Notes under the pieces: generated by a model | Databases searched by the model: none | Told to the model about the DNA's origin: nothing | Seen by the model: only the letters and a program-made list of their open reading frames with translations | Position numbers and translations under genes: made by a program | NCBI GenBank assembly: GCA_018397055.1 | Contig: JAGTQS010000002.1 | Coordinates: forward strand, 1 to 20,228 | DNA length: 20,228 bases | Reading direction: 5' to 3' | From: Candidatus Bathyarchaeota archaeon | GTDB taxonomy: Archaea > Thermoproteota > Bathyarchaeia > Bathyarchaeales > DTEX01 | Shown here: one piece after another, positions 1 through 6,478 of the stretch | Layout: every line of letters starts with the position of its first letter | How positions within the stretch are numbered: the stretch's first letter is position 1

Positions 1-1
1 T

Positions 2-1213
2 GACCTCTTTATTCTCGTACCTAAAGGTCAAAGCAGAGAAGTCTTTATAAAGGTCTTGGATTGTGCAAAAAGAGTTGCCGGTGAAAATTATTTAGAGGCT
101 TATGCCGAGCACCCTTACATCGAGTCCAACGTCGAGGGGTTTACAGTTGATTTTGTTCCATGTTTTAAGGTTTCATCCGCAGAACAAGCTGAATCCTCTG
201 TTGATAGGACGCCTTTTCATACACAGTACGTAAAGAAACATTTAACTGAGGAAACAAAAAGGGAGGTTCGAGTGCTTAAAAGGTTTATGCGGGGCATAGG
301 CACATATGGTGCAGAGATTAAGGTTGGAGGATTTAGCGGATACTTATGTGAGGTTCTTATCCTATATTACGGCAGTTTTATCAATCTCTTGAGGTCTGCT
401 GCTGACTGGAAACAAAACGAGGTTATCGATCTAGAGAACCATTTTAAAGGCCAAACAGCGGAAGCCAAGCAAATTTTCCATGAGCGCCTCATTGTCGTAG
501 ACCCCGTAGATAAGGGAAGAAACGTAGCTTCAGCTGTGAAGCCTGAAAAGTTAAGCGAGTTCATTGCCGCGTCTAGACAGTTCCTGAAAAATCCCAGATT
601 GGAATTTTTCTATCCGAAGCCTACTAAGCCTCTGTCTTTTAACACAATTGCCAGAACAATGAAGTCTAGAGGAACAACCTTTGTCTTCCTAAAGACAAGG
701 GCTATTCAAGCTGTTCCAGACGTGCTTTGGGGACAGCTATACCGGTCTCAAAAAGCTTTGGCAAAGACTCTTTCTGGGTACAGCTTCAGTATTGTCCGAC
801 ATGGTGTTTGGAGCGACGAGAAATCAGCTAATATCTTTCTGTTCGAAATGAGTTCCCATTGTCTACCTGCTGTTGAAAGGCATACTGGTCCACCTGTTTG
901 GAAAAAAGGAGACTGCGAAAAATTTTTGGAAAAACACTTAGAGTCCAAAAAGACTTTGTCTGGTCCAAGAATTGAAGACAACCATTGGATAGTGGACAGA
1001 CAGAGAAAATACATAAATGCCGTTACTCTATTACGAGAAAAACTTGAGAACGACAGAAAAAGCTTAGGAATAGCCAGCATGGTTTCCGATGCATTCACAT
1101 CATCCTTTGAAATTTGGGTAAATAAGGAAATAAAGAAATTTTATATTCACAACCGCGATTTTGCTGTTTTCTTCACAGAATTCCTTAAAGGGAAACCAAG
1201 GTGGCTTCTCTGA
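2..1213 (+). CDS. cca: CCA-adding enzyme (archaeal class I tRNA nucleotidyltransferase), 5' partial
   Basis: Adds and repairs the 3' CCA end of tRNA from CTP and ATP without a nucleic acid template. The reading frame is open from base 2, so the gene starts upstream; about 403 residues are visible and roughly 50-60 are missing compared with the usual 440-450. The window opens inside the catalytic nucleotidyltransferase motif: the first visible codons read DLFILVPKG, matching the second metal-binding Asp of the family's [DE]xD pair. The third carboxylate is seen in VDFVPCFK (Asp codon 149-151). Family hallmarks follow: DRTPFHTQYV, then GIGTYGAEIKVGGFSGYLCEVL (central domain, 294-355), then VVDPVDKGRNVASAV. 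The tail domain runs to the TGA at 1211-1213. The protein kinase gene follows 61 bases downstream on the same strand. I see no defect in the visible part. Confidence 0.95.
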   Translation, partial: DLFILVPKGQSREVFIKVLDCAKRVAGENYLEAYAEHPYIESNVEGFTVDFVPCFKVSSAEQAESSVDRTPFHTQYVKKHLTEETKREVRVLKRFMRGIGTYGAEIKVGGFSGYLCEVLILYYGSFINLLRSAADWKQNEVIDLENHFKGQTAEAKQIFHERLIVVDPVDKGRNVASAVKPEKLSEFIAASRQFLKNPRLEFFYPKPTKPLSFNTIARTMKSRGTTFVFLKTRAIQAVPDVLWGQLYRSQKALAKTLSGYSFSIVRHGVWSDEKSANIFLFEMSSHCLPAVERHTGPPVWKKGDCEKFLEKHLESKKTLSGPRIEDNHWIVDRQRKYINAVTLLREKLENDRKSLGIASMVSDAFTSSFEIWVNKEIKKFYIHNRDFAVFFTEFLKGKPRWLL

Positions 1214-1274
1214 TCTTGTTGGAGCCTTCTAACATATTTTTGTAAGTTTTTGAATTAGTTATTGGCGTGTCACC

Positions 1275-2045
1275 ATGCAAGACTTTGTTTCTTTAGATCG
1301 GCTTGAAAAAGAAGGGTATTCTCAGATTATCAGTTACCCTAAACCTGATACAGGCGACATAAGTAAAAAACTGGCTGAGATGCGAAGACTGGGTGTAACA
1401 GCATTATGTTTTGAAGGAACCAAGAAAATTGGCAATGTAATGGTACTCGGCAAAGGCCACGTAGGAATCGTTGTCCTGGCTAAGACTGACTCAAGATTAG
1501 CCGCCTTAAAGATTAAGAGAACCGATTCTGGAAGAGCGAGCATGCAACATGAAGCTGAGGTTCTAAAAATAGTAAACAAAGTTGGCGTGGGACCAAGGTT
1601 GCTTAGGTGCTCTGAAAACCTTTTACTGATGGAATTAGCTGAAGGGAAGCCTTTTTCTCAGTGGATCAACGACCTTGGCGACTCGGAAGATGCAAAGTAT
1701 GTGGCTCAAAAGGTTTTGAGGCAAATATTGGAGCAATGCTGGAGGCTTGACGAGGTAGGAGTTGATCATGGAGAACTCAGCAATGCGTCGAAGCACATAA
1801 TAGTGCAACCTAATAATGTGGTTTACATTTTAGATTTCGAAACTGCAAGCACACAAAGAAGAGTTTCGAATATTACGTCTATTTGCCATTATCTTTTCTT
1901 AGGAGGGGCGACTTCTGAAATTGTGAGAAAAAATATTGTTGACGTGGACCCGGCTTCTCTTCTCGAAGCTTTAAGAGCTTACAAAAAGAGCCGTACACCA
2001 AGTAACTTCAATGTTATCCTTGAAATTTTTTATGAAAAAATTTAG
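1275..2045 (+). CDS. Atypical RIO/Bud32-like Ser/Thr protein kinase (COG2112-type)
   Basis: A 256-residue predicted protein kinase of the small archaeal COG2112 type. Visible motifs: a nucleotide-binding loop LGKGHVGIV (58-66), the ATP-anchoring Lys in AALKIKR (Lys79), a helix-C Glu in HEAEVL (Glu93 or Glu95), a catalytic-loop equivalent VDHGELSNASKH (163-174), and a metal-binding ILDFETAS (Asp187). The usual HRD motif is replaced by HGE, as in the Bud32-like group, where the equivalent is HGD. There are no membrane segments, so it should be cytosolic; the substrate is unknown. ATG at 1275 is the first good start, and no strong ribosome binding site precedes it. It follows the CCA enzyme gene by 61 bases and may be cotranscribed. 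The stop overlaps the convergent pseudogene by a few bases. Kinase fold is fairly sure; activity is inferred. Confidence 0.8.
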   Translation: MQDFVSLDRLEKEGYSQIISYPKPDTGDISKKLAEMRRLGVTALCFEGTKKIGNVMVLGKGHVGIVVLAKTDSRLAALKIKRTDSGRASMQHEAEVLKIVNKVGVGPRLLRCSENLLLMELAEGKPFSQWINDLGDSEDAKYVAQKVLRQILEQCWRLDEVGVDHGELSNASKHIIVQPNNVVYILDFETASTQRRVSNITSICHYLFLGGATSEIVRKNIVDVDPASLLEALRAYKKSRTPSNFNVILEIFYEKI

Positions 2046-2667
2046 GAATGTACAAATGAAGATTTTTCTCTTTTTTTGTAAATGTATAATCCCACTGCAA
2101 ATATAGCTGGGACGGTTGCAATTATTGTAACAAACATGTATCCAAAATACCAAGGTATCGGATCCAGAATCGTGAATGTTTCAATGCTGTCCTCAAAGTC
2201 TTATAGGAACTGCTGATACCGAGTTGGAGTGGCAACGTATGATATGATATATATCCTAGAGTTTTTAATCAGCATGACTTGATTGACCATAAAATCATAG
2301 CCTTGAGTATTGATTGCAATGATGATTTCGTAAGCATCGACGCCTTTAATGGCTTTCATAGGTTCGGAAAGGATTAGGAGTTATTGAAGGCCAATTGATA
2401 TTGTTCTCTTACAGATTCAGCAAATTCTTCTAATGTTGTATCTTCCGAAGTGGTCTCGACATAAATCTCAATCAATGTTACACTTTCATTGTTAGTTGTA
2501 GACTCGTAGAATATTACGTCAAAATTTTCTTCAACAGGCTCTTCGATTATCCATCCAGAAGGCTCATCGATCGTAAAAAAGTTCTCATTGCTTGTATAAG
2601 CCATTGTTGAATTCACAGTAATACATCACAGAAAAATAGCAGCCGTAATTAACTTTGTTTTCATCAT
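2042..2667 (-). pseudogene. Broken PsbP/DcrB-like secreted, membrane-anchored protein
   Basis: Reading the minus strand from the ATG at 2667 gives a signal peptide, MMKTKLITAAIFL-stop-CITVNSTMA, then a PsbP/DcrB-like domain beginning NFFTIDEPSGWIIEEP. The domain continues in a second frame from about 2380 (SEPMKAIKGVDAYEIIIAI) through VMLIKNSRIYIISYVATPTRYQQFL-stop-DFEDSIETFTIL. It ends with one membrane helix (WYFGYMFVTIIATVPAIFAVGLYIY) and a KKREK tail. Lesions: an in-frame TGA at 2626-2628 in the signal peptide, a one-base frameshift near 2376-2383 (the old frame then meets TAA at 2374-2376), and an in-frame TAA at 2201-2203. Apart from these the domain pattern is intact on both sides of each lesion, including the motif GW...EEFAESVREQ...GVDAYE...YQQFL.DFE..I.TF. 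I conclude a recently dead gene. Assembly errors could explain one lesion but hardly all three. Confidence 0.85.
2063..2077 (+). terminator. Pyrimidine/T-rich terminator candidate after the kinase gene
   Basis: A T-rich stretch (five T, CTC, seven T) begins 18 bases past the kinase stop. Archaeal RNA polymerase terminates at such T tracts. The same bases encode the Lys/Arg-rich tail of the convergent pseudogene, so the call is tentative. Confidence 0.4.
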
Positions 2668-2720
2668 GTCTGGAATCAACAATTAACATAAGTTACTACA
2701 TTTATTTCTCAGACACATTT

Positions 2721-2736
2721 AATAACTCTTGTTATT
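2721..2736. other. Small inverted repeat, AATAAC-TCTT-GTTATT
   Basis: Perfect 6-base arms with a 4-base loop, followed on the + strand by TTCTTG. It lies between the start of the pseudogene and the end of the L38e gene (minus strand). It may act in 3'-end formation of the L38e transcript, or may be chance in AT-rich DNA. Confidence 0.25.
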
Positions 2737-2813
2737 TTCTTGAAGACCTAATCTATTTGCATTATTATTTCAGCAAATTGAATATCAAAAATGTCGCTTT
2801 AATATTCTAAGAG

Positions 2814-3008
2814 TTAGATTTCCCTTGTTTCGCATTTAAGTTTTTTAAGGATTTCATTTGCCTTTTTAGTATCAACTTTCAAGGTATAAACCATTTTTGA
2901 TGTCATAAGCTTAAGCTTTACCGTGTCCTTTTTTCTTTTTACAAGGCAACATTTAGCCTTCTCAGATAAACGAACAAACTCATCTACGTTTGAAATTTCA
3001 CTAGGCAA
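2814..3008 (-). CDS. rpl38e: Ribosomal protein L38e
   Basis: A small basic protein matching the L38e family of the large ribosomal subunit, otherwise known from eukaryotes and a subset of archaea. The pattern PSEISNVDEFVRLSEKA, then VKRKKDTVKLKLMTSKMVYTLKVDTKKANEILKKL, follows the family's order: an acidic-x-x-EF start, a Lys-rich strand ending in KD-V-K, then S-x-x-x-YTL and a final KA-x-x-LK helix. I place the start at TTG 3006-3008: the family begins with M-P just before this motif, and AGAAGGA sits eight bases upstream. An in-frame ATG at 3062 would add 18 residues not typical of the family and has no ribosome binding site. A TATA-like TTTAAAAA (3085-3078) would put transcription start near 3056, giving a short leader. 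Product is 64 residues from the TTG, close to the family length of about 65-70. Confidence 0.75.
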   Translation of the reverse strand: MPSEISNVDEFVRLSEKAKCCLVKRKKDTVKLKLMTSKMVYTLKVDTKKANEILKKLKCETREI

Positions 3009-3077
3009 TACATCAATCCTTCTTTTTTCATGTAGTTTATTTATTGAGTAATCATTCACCATTTTCTATTTTGATAA

Positions 3078-3085
3078 TTTTTAAA
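3078..3085 (-). promoter_or_regulatory. TATA-box candidate for the L38e gene
   Basis: TTTAAAAA on the minus strand. Transcription would begin about 25 bases downstream, near 3056, which supports the internal TTG start at 3008 with a short leader rather than the ATG at 3062. Confidence 0.4.
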
Positions 3086-3190
3086 GCAACTTTATTCAGT
3101 AATGACTTCTAATTTTTATATCAACTAAGCATATAAGTCTTAATCCAAACCTAAATTCAAGTTTAACCGATAGACTAAAGCTTCATTACG

Positions 3191-3218
3191 TGTTTCATTT
3201 TTTGAAACAGTTGTTTCA
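3191..3218. promoter_or_regulatory. Three TGTTTCA half-sites: operator candidate
   Basis: TGTTTCA at 3191-3197, its exact reverse complement TGAAACA at 3203-3209, and TGTTTCA again at 3212-3218. The spacers are 5 and 2 bases. The cluster lies about 95 bases before the ATG at 3313 and just upstream of a TATA-like TATTTTAT (about 3243-3250). That is the position expected of a site bound by an activator or a dimeric helix-turn-helix protein. Which protein binds is unknown. Confidence 0.5.
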
Positions 3219-3312
3219 TGGTGTCCCTTAAGTGCAGCTTTCCTATTTTATCATGTTGACAAAAAGCACATGGTGCAGTTGCAATCAAACAGAAAATTGA
3301 GGGTGAAGTAAT

Positions 3313-4371
3313 ATGAAGCAGAAAAAAAGTACTGTTGCCATAATTCTTTTATCAACTATGCTACTTAACATTATACCTAATTTGACCACAAGTTACGCAA
3401 ACAACTTCGGAACTCTACCACTTTCAGAAAATAATAATATACGAAACAGAGCAGAAAATCTCGTTGCCCTAGCAGACAAAACCCAAGAAAGGGTTCAAAG
3501 TTTCATTGACCTAATATACGCAAATGTAACAGCTCTGAATTTAATAGGACAAGCAGGATTAATGGACGAACTTGAAGGAAACATAACACTTTTCAGTCAC
3601 GGCATTGGCAACCTTACAGCTGCCCACGAAATGCTTGGCGCCTCTAATTATCAAGGCGCTGTTGCTAATGCCACTGAGGCTTTCCATGTCTTCAAACAAG
3701 TTTTCGTGGCTTTACATGTGATTCTCGACAAGTCAGGAGTACAGAAGGGAGAATTGATCGATGCGCAGGGACTTCTAGAGGCAATGAGGCGAACCTTAGA
3801 AAAAATCGAGAAATTGAGACAACTAAACCTTACCTTGGAAGATAAGGAAATACTAGATAACGCTACAGTTTTCCTTAATATAGAGTCAGCGCGAATTTTA
3901 CTGATGGAAGGAAATGTGGCAGACGTTGTTGAAAACTTAACTCAAGCCAAAAACATGATTAGAGAAGTGTATAGGCTTCTCGCTGAACGTGCACGTGAAA
4001 GGAATACCATGAGAATCCGAATACAGAACTTTCTTAAAGGACTTCAGAACGCTATGGAAAGAATCAGACAAAGGCTGCAACTGGCTGAAAATCAAAGATT
4101 CAATGTAACTGCTATACTGGAACAAATGGGCTACCAAAACATGGAACAGCTTATGCAGCACCTACAGGCTATGATGGGCGAAGCTGAGCAAAATGGTGAA
4201 CTAATCCGAAACATGATTCAAGACATGAACAGAATAGGTCAAACAATCCGTGAGATTAACCAAGGTTTATCTGGATTCCTCAATAATGGTCATCAATCTC
4301 ATGGCGACAACGGCAATGGTAACGGCAACAATAATAAAGACCACGGTCATGGTCACGGCGGAAAACCATAA
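3313..4371 (+). CDS. Secreted all-helical protein with His/Gly/Asn-rich tail
   Basis: No named family is recognised. A signal peptide (1-29, core VAIILLSTMLLNIIP, likely cut after SYA) leads to a long helical region (about 40-315). It contains two similar helical units: IGNLTAAHEMLGASNYQGAV-ANATEA (about 93-125) and a later one with ARILLMEGNVADVVENLTQA. Both read L..A...L..GN...V.N.T.A, like TPR-type hairpins. Residues 225-315 are strongly amphipathic and probably coiled-coil. The last 29 residues are almost only Asn, Gly, His, Asp and Lys, with five His, a possible metal-binding or flexible tail. Many N-x-T/S sequons suggest an extracellular glycosylated protein. There is no C-terminal anchor, so it is either released or held by partners. 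The start is sure: ATG at 3313 follows GAGGGTGA by six bases. A T run overlapping the next gene ends the unit. Confidence 0.75.
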   Translation: MKQKKSTVAIILLSTMLLNIIPNLTTSYANNFGTLPLSENNNIRNRAENLVALADKTQERVQSFIDLIYANVTALNLIGQAGLMDELEGNITLFSHGIGNLTAAHEMLGASNYQGAVANATEAFHVFKQVFVALHVILDKSGVQKGELIDAQGLLEAMRRTLEKIEKLRQLNLTLEDKEILDNATVFLNIESARILLMEGNVADVVENLTQAKNMIREVYRLLAERARERNTMRIRIQNFLKGLQNAMERIRQRLQLAENQRFNVTAILEQMGYQNMEQLMQHLQAMMGEAEQNGELIRNMIQDMNRIGQTIREINQGLSGFLNNGHQSHGDNGNGNGNNNKDHGHGHGGKP

Positions 4372-4394
4372 AACATCAATACATCGAAAAATCC

Positions 4395-5525
4395 CTATTT
4401 TTTTAGTTCAACTTGATTTTCAAGCCCAACTCTTTTAACCTTAACAATGTCGAATTTTTCCAGTCTTTTAACTAGCCTCCAAAGACTTGTCCTAGGCATA
4501 TCAGGAAATTGAGACCTGATTTCAGCCTCAAACACTTTTCCTCCTTTCTCAGCAATGAACATTATTACTTTTTTGTCTTCCTCTCTCAAGTATGGGTTGG
4601 ATTTTAAAATCTTTTCAACCTTTTGGCCTTTCAGTCTTTTTAAATAGAATAATAGGAAAATCCCAACGGCAACAAATGAAGCTGCAGCCAGTTCCATAAA
4701 CGGGAACGTTGGTGAAGCTAATACTGTAAACTTGGCTGTCAGGTCTCCAATTGTTACAACATAGGTTCCAGAAACATTTTTGGTTACGTCAAAAGTCACA
4801 ACGGTTGACTGCCCGCCTTCAAGCGATACTGTTTTACTACCCTCAACTGTTTCTCCAATTCTAAGTACCGCGGTGTATGAGCCTGCTTCATCACCATTAT
4901 TTGTGACTGTGACAGAAATTGTGACCGCTTCTCCAGCATGAACCTTCTCTGGTGTCACATTAAGGTTATTAATCTCAAATTGCGACGGCTGAACGATTGA
5001 AACCACATAATTAATTTCCCAGAATCCTGATAGCAACGTAAGCTGTATTTTGCCGTCATAAATTCCGATTGATTCCGGAATATTGTTGAAGTCCATAAGC
5101 TCTGAGTTTTGTGGCAGGGTCAAGGTGAGATTATATGGAGTCCAGAAGGAAATAGTCCATACTTCTGCCTTTTTTCCGGTTAATGCTGTAGTGTCATATT
5201 CCAAAAAGACGCTTTGGCATCCTAAGCTGAAAATGGTTATGTTTTGCTCAACTATTTCATAGTCTAGGACCGTTTGGTTTTCATCGGTAACCAATATGTT
5301 CTCAACTAGGTTAGAAAATAGGGTTAACGTAAAATATGGAACTGTCTCGTTAACTATTATGGTTTGTGCAACGTGAACTAAGCCATCTCGGTAGACTGTT
5401 AGACTAGTGGATTCAACCATAAACTCTTCGACACTGGTTATAGAGAGCGACGTAGATGAGAAAATAATTAAAAATAATAACGCCATCAGTGAGCTACGTA
5501 GATCTCGAACCATCCGTCGTACCAC
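4395..5525 (-). CDS. Membrane-anchored regulator: CARDB-type extracellular domain plus cytoplasmic winged helix
   Basis: 376 residues from the GTG at 5525; ATG at 5513 is an equally good start and gives the same signal peptide. Domains in order: signal peptide (about 10-30), an extracellular beta-rich domain (35-180), and a CARDB/Ig-like domain (183-270: FEINNLNVTPEKVHAGEAVTISVTVTNNGDEAGSYT...). One membrane helix follows (about 276-294), then a basic stretch and a winged helix-turn-helix (about 317-376) with recognition-helix-like PRTSLWRLVKRLEKFDIV. The family pattern (outside sensor, one helix, inside DNA-binding domain) suggests a one-component transmembrane transcription regulator that responds to envelope signals. 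The target is unknown. It ends 23 bases from the convergent secreted-protein gene, and that promoter holds an operator candidate. The architecture is seen; regulation is inferred. Confidence 0.75.
   Translation of the reverse strand: MVRRMVRDLRSSLMALLFLIIFSSTSLSITSVEEFMVESTSLTVYRDGLVHVAQTIIVNETVPYFTLTLFSNLVENILVTDENQTVLDYEIVEQNITIFSLGCQSVFLEYDTTALTGKKAEVWTISFWTPYNLTLTLPQNSELMDFNNIPESIGIYDGKIQLTLLSGFWEINYVVSIVQPSQFEINNLNVTPEKVHAGEAVTISVTVTNNGDEAGSYTAVLRIGETVEGSKTVSLEGGQSTVVTFDVTKNVSGTYVVTIGDLTAKFTVLASPTFPFMELAAASFVAVGIFLLFYLKRLKGQKVEKILKSNPYLREEDKKVIMFIAEKGGKVFEAEIRSQFPDMPRTSLWRLVKRLEKFDIVKVKRVGLENQVELKK
4398..4404 (+). terminator. T-tract terminator for the gene ending at 4371
   Basis: Seven consecutive T, 26 bases past the stop. 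The tract lies inside the end of the convergent minus-strand gene, where it encodes that protein's terminal Lys-Lys. Confidence 0.45.
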
Positions 5526-5674
5526 GCCAGATTAAACAAAACTGCTGTTGTAACGCTCTAATAAAAATTATGAACTGCACAAATAGATTCGATTCAAAGA
5601 TATAATGCATACCCCTTCTCTTTTGAAAATCTATAAAGAATTAAAGAGAAATTGTTCACTACATGAAAAATTCA

Positions 5675-5686
5675 TGCGCGTGCGCA
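5675..5686. repeat. GC-rich inverted repeat TGCGC-GT-GCGCA
   Basis: A perfect 12-base inverted repeat of nearly pure GC within an AT-rich 241-base gap (5526-5766). It lies between the start of the membrane regulator and the end of the hydrolase gene. I see no gene in this gap. It could be a protein-binding site. Confidence 0.3.
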
Positions 5687-5766
5687 AATGACCAGGTATG
5701 GAATTTAGTTCAACATTAGAGTAGAAAAAAAGTTTTATGGGAATTTCCTTATGTTTAATGATTTCT

Positions 5767-6318
5767 TTATTGTTTACTGAGTTCTTTGATGATGTCGGAT
5801 GTAATCTCCAATTTGGCATTATAAACGTACTTAAGGTACTTTAGTCCGCTGTCCTGATCTTCTTGAGTGAAGGCTTCCACGCCGTCTTTTGCCACAATAA
5901 TTTTGTAGCCTCTGAAGAAGGCGTCAGCAGCTGTGTGTCTAACGCACATGTTCGTGTGTAAACCTGTTAGAATAACTGTTTTCACTCCTAAACTTCTTAA
6001 AAGAGGATCTAGACCTGTTTCGTAAAAGCCGCTGTAGGTTCTTTTTTCAACAATATAGTCCTTTGTTGTTGGTTTCAGTTCAGGAATTACCTCTGCTCCT
6101 TTTGTTCCTTTAATAGCGTGGCCTCCCCATTTTTCGATTACTTCGTGGTCTTGAGGATAATGGGCATCGTTACTGTAAACAACAGTCACGTTGTTCTTGT
6201 GTGCTGCTTCAATTAGCTTTTTTATGTTTGGAATTATGTTTTGAGATCTTTCGCACTTTAAACTTCCCGTCACAAAATCATTCAACATGTCGATAACAAT
6301 GACTGCGTATTCGCTCAT
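5767..6318 (-). CDS. Isochorismatase-family cysteine hydrolase, probable nicotinamidase
   Basis: 183 residues, the full length of the family. The catalytic triad is present: Asp10 (VIDMLNDF), Lys92 (EKRTYSGF) and Cys125 (TNMCVRHTA), with the conserved TGLHTN turn just before the Cys. Asp51, His53 and His67 (NDAHYPQDHE...WGGHAIKGT) are placed like the metal ligands of nicotinamidase PncA. This favours conversion of nicotinamide to nicotinic acid and ammonia in NAD salvage over related amidases. The protein is cytosolic. The start is clear: ATG at 6318 follows GGAG with seven bases between. Its promoter region is shared with the divergent rfcS gene (6319-6478) and holds the palindrome at 6366-6380. 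Family is sure; the exact substrate is less so. Confidence 0.88.
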   Translation of the reverse strand: MSEYAVIVIDMLNDFVTGSLKCERSQNIIPNIKKLIEAAHKNNVTVVYSNDAHYPQDHEVIEKWGGHAIKGTKGAEVIPELKPTTKDYIVEKRTYSGFYETGLDPLLRSLGVKTVILTGLHTNMCVRHTAADAFFRGYKIIVAKDGVEAFTQEDQDSGLKYLKYVYNAKLEITSDIIKELSKQ

Positions 6319-6365
6319 GATTGTATCTCCACTATATTAAATAAACCTCTACTAATAAATAATGA

Positions 6366-6380
6366 TATAACTGTGTTATA
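6366..6380. promoter_or_regulatory. Palindrome TATAAC-TGT-GTTATA between divergent genes
   Basis: A perfect 6-base inverted repeat around a 3-base centre, 48 bases before the hydrolase start and about 100 before rfcS. It lies immediately upstream of an AT-rich box (about 6350-6361, minus) that looks like the TATA element of the hydrolase gene. It could be an operator or a bidirectional promoter element. Confidence 0.4.
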
Positions 6381-6478
6381 ACGTTTTCTTTTTTATCATC
6401 CTCAACAACAAAAATCTAAGGCTTAATAGTTTCCTTCAGCATATCATAATTGAAACAACAAGAATTAGGGTGCTTAAG

